The notes under the pieces: model-generated
Told to the model about the DNA's origin: nothing
What the model saw: only the letters and a program-made list of their open reading frames with translations
The model's database searches: none
Part shown: in pieces, positions 15,033-28,916 of the stretch
Layout of the letters: every line of letters begins with the position of its first letter
Numbering within the stretch: the first letter of the stretch is position 1
NCBI GenBank assembly: GCA_964007475.1
Contig: OZ023274.1
Coordinates: forward strand, 40,541,860-40,605,859
Direction: 5' to 3'
Origin: Hybos culiciformis
Taxonomy: Eukaryota; Arthropoda; Insecta; Diptera; Hybotidae
DNA: 64,000 nt
Translations under genes and position numbers: made by a program

Positions 15033-15730
15033 CTTTAATAGTATTAAGTAGATCAATTGTTCAATTTAATCATCTCCTTGTAAGAGATTGTATAGTTAAA
15101 TTTTTGAAATATAAGTGCTTGCATTTCAGGCTGTATTAGGATCAGGGAAATTTCGCTGCTTAATAAAGATAGTCTTAATATATAATAAATATAAAAAATT
15201 ATTCATCCACAATCATTTCTAAAAATCAGATAAGTTAAAAAGATTTTAAATTTTTTTATATATTTAAATTAATTCCACAAGAATCATATATTTATAAAGT
15301 CAAGTTAGAACAAACAAAAAAAATCCAAAGCTTAATAATCCTGACATTATATTCATTATTTTAAGTATAATAAATTAGAATTTTCTTCAACTTAAATTGT
15401 GTCAACATGAACTACATGTATATTCCATGTCATCACAATAAAATGTTAAATTTTAATTTTGTTGTTTTTTATTTTAACTATAGTAATTTTATAAACTTTG
15501 TAAAAATATATGATTTTGAATTTAAAAAAAATATATATACATATATAAATTATTTATGCATGGTAAATTACACTTAGAATATATATTTCTTTTAAAGTTT
15601 ATAGTAGTACATAACATACCTATACTTATACATAATATTATGTATAATGTATGTAAATTACTTCCAAAAATTCTTTGTATAATGTTTTCATAAGAATTCA
15701 ATTGTTTACATTTGAATATCCTTCTCACAG

Positions 15731-15805
15731 AATATTAAAATTTCCTATGGCCTCTCAATTTCAATTCAAAAGAATTTTATGACGGAAGAATTCAAAAAGT
15801 GTTGA
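15731..15805 (+). CDS. candidate terminal exon, 24 codons
   Basis: The sequence before 15731 reads TATCCTTCTCACAG, a good acceptor with a pyrimidine tract. Phase 0 is then open for 24 codons, starting NIKISYGLSI, to TGA at 15803-15805. AATAAA follows at 15822-15827. Acceptor, stop and polyadenylation signal are all in order, but the exon is very short and the protein is not recognised. An 18-base-period coincidence in AT-rich DNA cannot be excluded. Confidence 0.22.
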   Translation, partial: NIKISYGLSISIQKNFMTEEFKKC

Positions 15806-18150
15806 AATTATTTTTTCACTAAATAAAATATTTCAATGAAATTTTTTTTTAACCATTAAAAATATACTATCTTGAAAAGATTTCATAAATACAAATTAAC
15901 AATGACAGGAATGTTTTTTTTTTTCACTAAGAATTAACAATTTTATGATAATGGAGTGTAAGAAAATAGATTGCTTAAACTCAAATTGAGAAATTCTTAG
16001 ATGAAGTATCAATCTGAGAATGAATTGTCACAGTTTGTTTTTATTGTCCTAATATTTTCATAGCATTAAAAAATAGTATGTTGATGATTATTAAATATAG
16101 TCCTTATGATTCTGTTGAGAAAATTACACTTTATCTGATATAAAAGAGAATTAATTTTTAACTCAATATCAAAAATTTAATGCTTTTAGGCATTAAATTT
16201 TTTTGATTTCATTGTACTTTTGTTTTTATACAATAATTTGTATATTAATTCCTCAAGTCATTTTGTTTTACTGTTGAAGACGGAAAATTATTAATAAAAT
16301 GTATTATATAGAAAATAGTTATATAAGTATATAATACCTATAGTATATAGACATGAAAAATATGTTTTTAAAAAGCTTAATAAAAGCAAATGAAGAATGA
16401 AAAACTTGTCTACCTATACTTTTTATATATATATATATTTTAACATATATATATTTAAATATAATAGGAGGCTCAAATAAGTAAAAACATAATTTGAAAA
16501 GAATAATAATAATACTTAAATATACCATAGTAGTGCCATTATAACATTATTTCATTAGCATAACAAAATAAAAAGAAATATGTTTTGTTAACGATTTATT
16601 CTACACATAAATAATGATGATGATTCTAAAAAGTATAATTAAGTTAGAGAATTGATTTTAGTTATCAGTAGAAAGAAAAAGTAATTTTTAAGATAAATTA
16701 AAATGATAAAGTTAATTGAATTGTTTACTATTTATTAAAAACACAATTATAATGGTTTTATTGTATCGGAAAATAATGGAAAAAAATTTGAGAAAAAAAA
16801 TTAAATAATTATAATATGTAGTTTATAGAAAATTAATTCAAAAATACATGTATATATTTATAAAAATAACTAGTTAATACAATTGGTCTAACAGGCTAGC
16901 CACTACATAACTTATATCGTTAAATAACAAATTTAGATTGAATTGAGTTCGAATATACGTAGTTAGTTTTAGACTTCATTATAAGTAGTTCTAAATAAAG
17001 TAATTTGAATAATTCGAAAAGAATGTAATATTTAAGATAAAAAAACGATTTTTTTTTTATTTATTTAAATAAATTATTTATAGATATCCTTTTCTGTAAC
17101 TACTTTTATTAACTTCTATCATAAGTATTTATATTTCAAGCTATTTAATATTGAGATACTGTGGTAGGCAACTCATTTACTTACTACCTAATATACACAT
17201 AACATAATGTTAATTTTTTTTGAAATAAATCAAAATTTTTTAAAGCATTAAATTGTACTGTTGTTAAAATAATGTTAAAAGGCCATTACAACTTAATATT
17301 ATTTTAACTTATAAATGTCAAGTAAACATATATTTTTTTAATGTATAATTATTTTTTTTTGAATGAAAAATTTTTATTTTTGTTCATGTCCAAGTTCATG
17401 TACACAGAAATAAAAATAATTACGTAGAATGTATAAAGTAAAGAAAAATTTCAAATGAATAATGTTGAAAGTATCTATATGTAAATATAAAATTTTTCAT
17501 AGTATATAGAATCTTATTAAATATAATATTTATTTAATATTATATAAGTATTATTGTTTCATAACGTAGACATTTATTTAAAATAAAATATTTAAATATT
17601 TTAAAGAAAAATGTATTTGTCCCTTCAATTGTTAAAATTAAGTAGTCTTGAACATAAAAGTTTCTAGTTGCAAGGTAATCTGAACGAATATATCTATTTA
17701 AAGTTTTTATGTATAATATTTTAAACTTTTAATCTTAATTAAAAACTCACATACAAAAAAGTGTGTTGTATAAATCCTTTAGTAGAGGAGCATAAATTCT
17801 TCGAATAAATTTTCCATAAATAAAAAAGAACCATTTGCTCGTTAATAAAACAAGAAGCGCATTTATTTTTCATTACACTCATTTTTCATATAAAACATAA
17901 CTATAAAAAGTTTCAATTAAAATAAAAATTTAATGTGGTTGAATGCTTTTAATCTTTTTAAAATTTAAAATTGATGGTAATAATATTCAAGATAATGTCA
18001 GCAATAAAAGACAATAAAAATAAGCTAATAAGTTTTCCTTCTTTTTTTTCTTATATTTTCCAAATGTCTTCTTTTTCTTTTATAGCAAAAATTAAAAAAA
18101 AAAAAAGTTATAAAATTAGAAGAGAATTTTATATGATTTATATGTTTCAG

Positions 18151-18291
18151 AAGGAAAGACTTCTTGGAAGATTCGAGAATATGACAGATATGTATACAAG
18201 GGATAATTTGTGGCCAATAGCAAAGGATTTTACAAAGTTCTGTGAGTGGTTAATAGAACAAGATCTCCGAACGAACCTTATACAGAGCTGA
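18151..18291 (+). CDS. probable 3' terminal coding exon, unknown protein
   Basis: After an acceptor-like TATATGTTTCAG (ending 18150), phase 0 is open for 46 codons to TGA at 18289-18291. GC is 52 of 141 bases (37%) against roughly 20-22% around it. The peptide is varied and natural-looking: it has three aromatic-rich clusters (ENMTDMYTRD, WPIAKDF, FCEWLIEQDL) and all three W/C/M classes that chance frames here lack. The same frame stays open upstream to an ATG at 17971, but that part is low-complexity and is more likely intron. I do not recognise the family. The rest of the gene would lie upstream, beyond a long intron, or the piece could be a gene fragment. This is the strongest coding signal in the window. 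Confidence 0.45.
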   Translation, partial: KERLLGRFENMTDMYTRDNLWPIAKDFTKFCEWLIEQDLRTNLIQS

Positions 18292-19849
18292 TTTGAAATA
18301 TATAATATCACGGTGATTGAATAAGTAGACGACCAGTTGAAAGGTTTATAATAATACTTTCTATAGTATATTCGTTTATTCTTTTACATTTCTGTCAGAT
18401 TCATTTGAGAATTTATTTAACATATTATTTATTAATATTTATAAAATATAATCTTTATTATTTCAACTAAAATTATAAATATAAAGGTACATTACGTATA
18501 TTTACCTTGAAGTTTTTTTTTTAAATATCTCCGATCATTTTAAAATATTTAGTCAATATACAATCATTTTAATATATTTATTTACTATCTTTGTGAAATA
18601 ATCTAATTTTTTTTGTCCACATAAAACTCTTTTTCATGCATTTAATATAACAAAATACATAGGCGTTGTAAGTACATACTTATCGTATGTAAAATACAAA
18701 AAAAAAACATATGTAGTCTTAAATCTCTCATTTTAATGTTTATATTTATATGAAAATTCTTTGTATTTTTGTGTTTTCGAAAGATAAGATAAAAAAAAAA
18801 GTTGAATAAATAATGTGAAACAATAAGCATAATATTAAAAATATGGATTTTTATATGATGTTTTTCATTTTATTTTTCCCTGAAATAAAACAAAAATATC
18901 TATATACAATTTGTACTGATAAATTTTTTTAAAGCATTTGCATATACCTACTGCCTATATGAAAATTTTAATTTTTATAATCCTGTTTATGTAAATAGAT
19001 GAAGAATAGAAGAACATAAAAATTTCAATAAAATCTCGAGTAACAAAAATCTTCAATGTGAGAAGATTTTTATTTTATTTATTTTTTTTCAAATAGGCAT
19101 ACAAGATCAATTATGTTGTTGACTTAAATTTATAAGCTTAATTCTCAATAATGTTATCAAGTTATATTATCCAGAGGCAATAGAAAACAATAATGTAGAT
19201 AAAAATTTAAAGATACATTATGTGGGTGGCATATTATTAAAAATATTTCAAAAATAAATTAAAAAAAAAAAAATGGGAAATTAATATTATTTAAATAAAA
19301 AAGTAAATATAAAGAATTTTAAATTCGAGAGATGAAAAAAAATAACGCAATGAGGTTGAGTTCTAAGTCTGAGGTAACTTTTATGAAATTTGTATATTCT
19401 TGTACTTTTTGTTGTTTACTTTCTAAATTTTTGACAAATTGTTATTTACAAAAAAAAAGGTTAATGTTAAGGATGAAATACAAATACAATTTGAGTTATA
19501 AAACGTTTGACTTTTTAGAATAAAAATATTCAGCATTTTCTTGTGTTTTTATTTTATTTTTATTTGTATTAAAAGTTTGTACTTAAAATAAAGAATATGC
19601 ACTCAAAGAAGTTGATCCGATTTCTTATTTAATGTAGAAAACTGCAGTTAATCCTAAAATAAATATGTAAAACTTTTATGTCTTAACATCAACTAACCCA
19701 TTCTTTTTTTTTTGGATAAGTAGTTTAGTTCTGACATAACATATATTGCTAAATACATCAAATTTTTTTACGAGTTTATTTTATTTTCTTTTTCACTTAA
19801 GTTCACGAAAACGTTCCAGATAAATAATACTCGTAGTACATTAATGTAG

Positions 19850-20029
19850 AAAAAAAAAGAAAAAATTAAGCAGAGAATTCTGCAAAATCTTTTTTTAAAC
19901 CTCACTCATTTTGTACCTAAAGAAAAGCCAGCAGATGTTTTGAATTCCCTAAGTCTGCAAACAGAAAGAAAAATGTATGGTTTAAAATTTGATTGTCTGC
20001 ATGAAAAAGGAAAATTTAATTTAACATAG
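19850..20029 (+). CDS. candidate exon without ATG start
   Basis: An open frame runs from just after TAG at 19847 to TAG at 20027-20029. The part from about 19871 on is GC-richer (about 31%) with mixed residues, for example HFVPKEKPADVLNSLSLQTE. Acceptor-like AG sites lie at AAGCAG (ending 19873) and ACCTAAAG (ending near 19919). An AATAAA follows at 20089-20094. No family is recognised. The total length (59 codons) is within chance expectation, so the case rests on composition. Confidence 0.25.
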   Translation, partial: KKKEKIKQRILQNLFLNLTHFVPKEKPADVLNSLSLQTERKMYGLKFDCLHEKGKFNLT

Positions 20030-23000
20030 TTACTTAGGTACGTAGACGTAGGTATACTTATCTTAAAATTGCACACATTTTGCAAGGAAATAAATATTTA
20101 AAGAAAAAAATTAAATGGACAATAAGTGTGGCTTTTTTAATGTTTTTCTTTAATACACATAAATGCATAATTTTTTATAATTTGAATATATGCATATGCA
20201 CATGTATTTCTATAGTAAAGGTAGTTAAAATTTTATGTCATTAAGTCCTTTAAATTTGATGGTAATAAAATTTTATTTTATCCTTCCAATTTTAAAGAAA
20301 AAAAAATACAATCTCCATGAAATAAATTTTTTTTATCGCTATGAATTTTTCATTTCCATCGTAAATAATTATAAAGGCAGAAACCGTAAAATACATCTGT
20401 GTTAATGGAAATAAAAATTAATTTGAAAATGAGAAAATTTAATTAAAGTTTTTTTCTATTCAAGTGTTTAAAACATTTTTATTTTTAATTCATACATACT
20501 AGAGTAGGAGCTAGAGATCGCTAGACTTTTTTTTTCTGTGAAAATGCATACTCAGTTAAGATGATACGAGTGAGGATTCAGCTTCTAAATAATTATAAAA
20601 ACGTTAAAATAACAAATCTGAATGTTTCGTAATATGTTTAAAGGTGCAATATAATTCACAGACAATCAGAAGCTTCAGTCGGTGCAGGTGTTATTTTTAA
20701 ATAACTGATCAAATAACAGTATTAATTATAGTAAGTATGAGTTAAATCAGATTTGTTTTTTAACATTAATATTTGATTTCTGATATCTGAAAAAAAAAAA
20801 AAAAACAAAACCGAGAGAAGAGATTAATGTTATCCAAATGTTCTTACTTACACAAATGTACAAGTACAGAAAAATCTTAGGTTTGATACTATAATAATGT
20901 ATATCTGCCTATCGTTAGCCCTTAGTCTTCATTATTGTAAAAAATTGTTTAAAAACCTGACGAAACATAATGTCCTGCTGATTATTAAATTGCAAAAAAA
21001 AAACCATGCGTGCCACGAAACCGATTTCGATAGTATTAAAGAATTACTTCAAAGAGACTTTTTTATATTAAGATTATGTTTTGATAAGTGAATAAAATAA
21101 AAAAAAAAGATTTAAAAATTAGTTTTCATTCTGTAGCTTTTCTTCACGTTTATTTGTTTCTTTCTCCAAACAATCGGAATTAATTAAAAGTTTGTAATAA
21201 AATTAGTTTGTTTTTGTTGACTTTGCAAAACAATTCAAAAGATTATACCACTGAGCACTGACTAATATAACTCTTTAACTTTATTTGTTTTATATAAAAT
21301 TTGTGAGAATTAGTTAGAATGCAGAATTTACAAATTAATTAGAACATTTCAAGCCAAACTCCATTCGAGCACAAAAAAAAATTAACATTGCACAGCAGCT
21401 CAATCGTTTTGTGGTAAGAAACCAATACTCATTTTGTATCACAAATTTCAAAAAAAAAATATAATTTATTTTTTGTAATAAAGTACACATACATATATTT
21501 ATTATGCAATCAAAAATCAGCAGACCGCAAAATCAGTGTAAATATTTGTATGTTTTTTATATTCAGAAACATGAAGATTTTCTTGTTAAAAATTTTTATA
21601 TCGGTACATTTTAATTACATTTTCATCAAAAAGAAGAAATTGTTGAAAATAACCAATTAAAAGCACTCAAATAAAAGTTAAATACATAAGTTTCATAACA
21701 CACAGTTTTGTAATGCAATAGTTTTACACTTATCCATTTTATGCATCACATTTACAATGGAGATCAAATTAGCTTTGATTTTGTTATTAACAAAATATAT
21801 ATTTATATATTTTTAGGATTGTAAACTAAATTTCGATGTTGAAATTTCTTATTTGTTTGAGTAGGTTTTACACTTATATGTTAGATATAAAATAATAATA
21901 TAATTGAATTTAAATTTGTTTTATGGATCATAAAGTTAATTTTTTAATGGATTTAGCCAAAGGAAACTTAAAATTAATTACAGGCAGAAAAATTGTAGAA
22001 TTATAATTGAAAATAAAATGTATATATCCTATGTGTTAGATATGTAATGAGTTGTAGTTATAGCAGCAATAATAAAAGAAGAATTACAATTTCCTTCATC
22101 TTGTCAAATTGAAATGCCTAGAATAAAATACATTACAATGTGAAATTATTACGTCTTGATTATTATTAAAAATCAGAATTATGATTGATCTCACAAAGCT
22201 AAGCTCTTTTACAAGCCAATTTAATTCCAATTTTGTTAACTGAATTAGCACGACGGATTACATATATGAAAAATGAGGACACAATTGCTTTATGCAAAAA
22301 AAATTTATCTATACGGCTGTCACTGAACTCAGTGAACTCCCATTGCAAAATATAAAAAATAAAATAAAAACAAATATTACTTATTAACTTTGAATGAAAT
22401 TTATATACATATATATTAACCATGATTTATTAAGTAATATGAAATATAATGAATTTTTTATACAAAATTATTAAGAGAATTATATGTATACGTATAGGTA
22501 GATATTTTATTAAAATTTTCACACTTTAAGGATACAAAATTTAATAAAAAATTTTCCAGATTAGCTTTATTAATTTTTGTCTTAAAGTCAAAAAAAAAAA
22601 AAATATCCGAAAAGAAAATATGATTGTAATTTATTTTCACTTAGAATATAAGTGAAACACTTTTATTTCAGATTAAAAGCTTAAACATACATGTAAAAAA
22701 GATATGTGTATATAGTGTGTACGTAGATATTTTTGATGTTAACTTTTGTTTTCATAACAAAAAATCACGTACTCAATTTTTTGGTTTGTTTTCTTCTTAT
22801 TTTTGTGTTATGGAAATAAAGTTCTTTAGATCGAATAACTGATGAAATATTTTCTGAAACTTGTTTTTCAGAATTTTTCTAATATTTATTTTTCATGTCC
22901 TAAGTTATAATTTATTCGATATATCTAATGTCTAATTCAATTATTTTTTACATTTTTTAAGAGTTTAAATATATTTTACAACCCAGATACAAATTACTGA

Positions 23001-26000
23001 GCAGATGATGAAAAATTTTACTTTTATTGTTACCATAAGCATAAAATATCTAGAACCATGAGCATAAAATATCTAGAATTAAAATTCGTATTAGACTTGT
23101 AAAATTATTCAAGTGAGAATTGTGCTTTAAAACCTTTAATTCAAAATGTTTTTCTGTTTAGTAATTGAAAATCAGAGCTTCAAAAATTCCATATTAATCC
23201 TGCTAATGTTAAATGCAAATGAAATCATATATATAAATTTAAGGTAGTTCTTCTTATAATAACGATTGTTTTCATTAAAATTTCCAAAATATAGGAAGTA
23301 ACATAAATTTTTTTTAATGGTTGTAGTCGGAAACATAAAAAAGAAAAGGAAATTAAATTTAGAATTTGTAATGTTCCATTGATTTGAAATATTCTGTGAT
23401 ATCTGTGTGGGACCGATAAAATCTTATCTAAAATATGAAATTGAATTTTTTTTTTTTTTTAAATTAGTTTTTTTGATTGAAACGAAAGTGTGAAAATTTA
23501 TTATAGAGTTATGACTTAGAAAATGTTCGTTCACTATTTATTTAGGTACATGTATAATGTACGTATTGTACATGCTCATATTTTGTAATTATATTTTCCC
23601 TCTTGACCAAAATAATAATTAAAATAAAAGTTCTTTGAAAATTATTGTTATTATACTTCCATCCTGTTTTTGATTCTATATAATCATGAAAATTATTTTC
23701 CATCACCATAGAAAACAATTATTATTATACATTCAGTATTATATATAAGTGTAATTAGTGTTGAAAAAGGCGTTATTACCAACACTTAACCTGAGAAATG
23801 GAAACGGAAGTTTCATTAAGCCAATAATTTGGCAAAATACACCATTATATGCATAAAGTATAATATATTAAAGCATAATTATGTAAATGTCTCATTCTAT
23901 AGTATACAAGTACCTTCATTGTTGAGATGAAACATGAAAATAATCAATTTTCATTTAAAACTTGGCTAAATACAATTTATTATACATGCATGTTCTTACA
24001 TTTTCATGATGATATAATACATCACGAACTGTATTTAATATGCTATTATTATATATTTTATTTTTAATACTAAGATATAACTTATGGTATTTTTTTACTC
24101 TGCGATCTTGCTTCCGAGATTTTGTGTATATTATTTTCATTTGAATCTTCACAATATTTATGATAAGTTGTCCAAACAGTTTAAGATTTGGATCGAGCGT
24201 AAGGTATCATTTGTTAATTCGAACATTTTTATGGTATAAAAGAATTTTATTTAACTTATCATAGCAAAATGTAATAATAAATTTTATTAAAGGTAATTTT
24301 TTTTCTGTTTTATTTTTTATTTTTATTTTCACAACTTATGTTAACTATGGACCCTAAATTAATCAACAACTTCACACAAATATTGAATTCGACATAAATT
24401 CAACAATTATATTATAATATATCAAAACATATTTATTTTCCTTTTGGCATAAATAAAAGCCTTGAAATATATAGCTTTAAATAAAATTTTCTAAATTTAT
24501 GGGACATCATCAGATATAAATATAATACATAAATAAAATATATATTGGATTCGGGATAAATAACATATTTTTTGTTATCATTTAATGAAGGTGAAATAAT
24601 AAAAACATTTTCATGTGAAAGTATATTTTCTATATTTACCTTTGTTTATCTTGCCCTAAGGATGTTTTAGTTAGTAATAATATTTTTTTATTGAATTTCA
24701 CAAAAAAATGACGATAAGCAAAATATATATGGTTAATTGTGAAACTGAATTCAATGTTTTTTTTTTAATAATTATAAAAATAGCATACCTACCATACGTT
24801 TCCTCAAAAGAATCACATATATATGACAAATTATTTTTTTTGCATGATCATAATATACTCATAAAAAAACCAAATATTTTTTATTTAATTACTTTTTATG
24901 TGAATATTCTGAATCTGTTCAAAATTTTCCTCTTGCACGGCCAATTGTTACGAAAGAACAGAAATTTGAACAAAACCAACAGAGTAGTGATTTATTTTTG
25001 TTCGCTTCTATATCGATTTTTGGGATATTTTATTTCCAATTAAATATATACTTACACACATGAATAAATATTATATTTTTAATATCGATAAAACTAATAT
25101 GAAGCATTTAAAAACAAATTAAAAAAAATAAATTCAAGGTTTATGTATTTATAACATGCTTCAAATTATAATATAGAAATTGACATCTTTATTAATCAGA
25201 AATTAAAAAATGCAATAAAGTAAAAGACAATTTAGGTAATAGGTATGAACATGAACCAATATACCACATGATAAAATATCTGTACTTCTAATTTTGGTTG
25301 TCAAATTCTGAAATTTTTCAAAGAGATATGGCTCTCCATTATTGAGGTTTTTCTACTTGTTAAGGTTTTTCTACTAGTTTAAAGAAAAAACAACATTGCT
25401 TTAAAAGATAAAAAAGTAAAAATGCCTTTTATCCGAAGAAAAAAATGTCGCGCAGTGCAGTTTTCGTGCAAAATTATTACTATGCTTATTGTATTCATAA
25501 ATAATAAGGAATGAAACTTTTCTAAGGACCGCTTTAAAAATGAGAAAAAAATATTCGTCAAAATCATCATGGTTTTAAATTTTTTGTTCAGAAAGTTACA
25601 AAAATTTTTTGTATTGAAAAATACATCATTAGCAGTAGTACCTATAAATAATTTTTTAACATTATGAACCTCATGGGTGACAAACTTTTCTATTAAGTTA
25701 TTATTAATTTTTTTTAATATCTAATACATTAGATAAAACTTTATCTTCTATCCAAAATAAAAAAGATAAAACTACATAGACTTGCATTACATATGTTTCT
25801 ATACTTGGTATATTTAAGTGTATTAATTAAAAAATTATAGAGAAAATAACACATACATAAAACTTAAACAATAAAATTATTATAATTTGACGTTTGACAA
25901 TTGATTGACTTAAGATTTATTGTTCTATAGTTTTTCAAGGGAAGAGGAGTATACGTCAATTTTAATCCAAAATGAAATAAAATTATTATCCAGCTGCAAA

Positions 26001-27484
26001 AGTTGCGTGTTCCAAAAAAAAGCATAAGTTCATCGGAAGTTCATAGATTTATACTCTATTTATAGAACACTTAATACGTTTTTTTCAGCTCGATGAAAAT
26101 GATTTTATTTCAATTTCAATTTTATTTCAATAAAAATTGGCTTATAATCCTTTTCCCTCCCATCAAAGAATTATCGTTTAAGAACGCACAATGCACTAAC
26201 AACACTTTTAGTATATTTATTTAGAAATTTTATTTAATAAAACCATGCTTTATTCCATTTAATTTAATATAATTTTTTTCTTACACCGCTAAAAGTCTAG
26301 AGAGCTTTAGCTCTTTAAAATTTTACTCATAAAATTTCCACATTTTCCCATGTGGCAAATAGAAACTATATTTAGGAAATTATGTAAATATTTATTTTTA
26401 AAAATTGTGTGTTTATGTACCAATGTTGTTTTAATTCAATTTCTGTGTTGTCAAAAAAAAGAAATAAACATAAAACCAATAGAGGTTTACGTGCATATAA
26501 GTAGGTATATAGTTTGGATGCAGTGGTAAATATTAAAAAAATATCACGTAATATTCTCAACACAGTTTGTAAAAGTATAGCATTAATGGGAATATGTATT
26601 AACAAAAAAAAGTTAAGTTTTATGTTTTGGAATAAGAATTAGTTTATGTTGTTTTCAAAAGCAAAGTAATATAAAATTATTGCTAAACTTTAAGAAAATT
26701 TTTGAGTTTCAATATAATAAAACTTGAAGTAAATGAATTAAGATTTTAAAAGATTTATTTGAAGTTTCCAAGAGAAACATTTTTGAAAGCTTTAAAATGG
26801 GGAAAAAAATCTGTGTACAAAATATTCTATTTTTGACGATGAGGATGAATCTTTCATTATATTAATTCAAGAATTTTTTTCTTGCTTGAAAATATTTCCA
26901 TTTAAATATTTATGTAAATTTTACAAAATATGAAAATTAACAACATGATTCCAAAATCTAATGGTTTTGTGGCGCATAAAAGCAGAGTCTGGACTTTTTA
27001 TGTTTATAGTATTTTATATTTTTAATTTATATATATTAAAAAGCTATTTTTATATAAAAGATTTTTCAAATTAACATTTCAACTTTCATTTATTTGTAGG
27101 TTTTCTTTTATTAAAAACAAATTTCATTACATGAACAAAATATATATGTATATAGTTTATAATATTTATATCACTGGAATTATAATTATATTCGTAATGT
27201 TAATCAATTGCTAATTAGGGCTTCATTAAATAATATTTTTTAATTAAAAAAAAATTGAATTGAAAGCGAAGAAAAGAATAGTTTTATAAAGTTAGAATAA
27301 AAAAAATTCATTTATTTATTTAAACTTTGAAAATTGTTGGAATTATTTGTATAAATATGCGTTAAATTCAATTTAGATCTAATCGTTGGCTGAAATATTT
27401 TATTTTGTTTGATTACTTGCAACGTAAAAGTAAAATATTTGAAAAATGATAAAATATATTATTATTATAATTATATTAATATGT
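20030..27484. other. AT-rich DNA without supported genes
   Basis: Apart from one short tandem repeat (23032-23077) I see only AT-rich sequence. The longest frame, 24708-25043 on the + strand (111 codons, starting MTISKIYMVN), is rich in F, L, I, N and K, as translated AT-rich noise is. Roughly 0.2 frames of that length are expected by chance in a window of this size and composition, so it is borderline, but there is no supporting motif. Confidence 0.5.
23032..23077. repeat. 23-bp tandem duplication
   Basis: Two adjacent 23-bp units with the core GCATAAAATATCTAGA differ at one position (ACCATAAGC versus ACCATGAGC). This is a small local duplication with no obvious function. Confidence 0.75.
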
Positions 27485-28385
27485 AGTGGTGCCCAAACTA
27501 CGGCTCGCTAAGCCATCGATATTTATTTGGCCCGCTTTGAATTTTTTGATTAATACATCTACTTCAAATTTTCATAAAATTATATATCTTTTTAAGAAAT
27601 TAAAAAAAATATAAAATAATTTGTATTTATTTTTGTTATTTAAAAAAAAAAAATCTTAAAATCTTAGAAAAATGTTTTGCTTTATAGTTTTTATGTCCCC
27701 CCCAGTCAGCAATAATCACGAGTATTTTTCTTAGCAGACTTTCTTTATTAATTTTCAGATTTTAAAAATATACCTACAGATTATTTCAATATTATTATTT
27801 TGTTTAAATGACAAATTTTATATTAATTTTATAGATTTCTTATAATTTGTTTATAATAATTTTTTATTTCGTACAATAATGATTCTTAAACAGGAAAAAA
27901 ATATTTTTTTATTTTTAATTTGGCTTCCAAGTAGCAAGAATACTGGATTAGTATACGAATTCATGCATAATTAATAGTAATTAGAAAAATATAGAAGGCT
28001 TATTTTTTACATTTAAAGCTTGGATGTCTATTAAATTCAAAACGACAAGTTATTAGTTTTACAGACTTGAGATACTTTCCCAAAAAATATATATATTGAC
28101 ACATTATAATTAACATAGTTGTGCAGTGCTTATATTTTTAACTGAATTATAGTGAACTAAAATCACCGTAATGAACAAGAAGCGAAAAATTCATAATAAA
28201 ATTTTGTTTCAATAATGAAATTTTGTTTCAATAATGTTTTCAATAATTTTTTTAAAAATATCAAAATAAGTGATTTATTTGTAATATGTAGGGCTAAGTT
28301 GAAAGAATGATTTTTTAATATTTGGCCCCAAACCCGCCGATTTTTTTTTGAAATGGCCCGTGGCTATAAAAGATTGGGCACCACT
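27485..28385. mobile_element. hAT-like non-autonomous element, about 900 bp
   Basis: AGTGGTGCCCAA at the left end is exactly the reverse complement of TTGGGCACCACT at the right end. GC-rich subterminal sequences containing GGCCCGC or GGCCCG lie inside both ends. Termini of the CAGTGGTGCCCAA type are typical of hAT-family elements. The interior is AT-rich, holds no transposase frame, and contains a 19-20 bp tandem repeat near 28199-28236. I could not find a matching 8-bp duplication, so the insertion is probably old or the flanks are altered. Confidence 0.55.
27610..27835 (+). repeat. 226-bp block, copy A (inside hAT-like element)
   Basis: This block recurs at 28691-28916 in the same orientation with one substitution (AATCACG versus AATTACG). 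It includes a C7 run and the motif AGTCAGCAATAA. It lies within the hAT-like element. Confidence 0.9.
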
Positions 28386-28690
28386 GTTATATATTATAAA
28401 ATATGGTATTGAATATTATTGTCACAACAATTGGCACTGTTCAATTTTAATTTAAGAATTTTCGAAAATTTGAATTGAGAATTCCATGTACGAAAAATTT
28501 ATAAATTTAGTGTTAAAAAAAATTAAAATTTTTTAAAATAAATATTGATTATTTCGTTTATTTTGTGTTGTCCATAAACATTCCGAATTGTCAATATACT
28601 CTGTAAATAGAAACAAAAAATTTTATGTTTTTTTTTTTCCTGTTCTGTATAAAAATAATTTACATTCATGTTGAGTTCATTTGATTCGCA

Positions 28691-28916
28691 TATAAAATAA
28701 TTTGTATTTATTTTTGTTATTTAAAAAAAAAAAATCTTAAAATCTTAGAAAAATGTTTTGCTTTATAGTTTTTATGTCCCCCCCAGTCAGCAATAATTAC
28801 GAGTATTTTTCTTAGCAGACTTTCTTTATTAATTTTCAGATTTTAAAAATATACCTACAGATTATTTCAATATTATTATTTTGTTTAAATGACAAATTTT
28901 ATATTAATTTTATAGA
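28691..28916 (+). repeat. 226-bp block, copy B (outside the element)
   Basis: Near-identical to 27610-27835 (225 of 226 by eye), starting 1,081 bp further on and outside the right terminus of the hAT-like element. No terminal inverted repeats surround this copy. It may be a recent ectopic duplication, a fragment of another element copy, or an assembly artefact. Confidence 0.9.

Noticed and set aside
16945..16965. tRNA B-box-like GAGTTCGAATATAC
   Set aside because: There is no A box at suitable distance, no acceptor stem and no anticodon arm.
24708..25043. 111-codon frame as a gene
   Set aside because: Composition is F/L/I/N/K-rich like translated AT-rich DNA. Length is near the chance limit, with no motif, splice or polyadenylation support.
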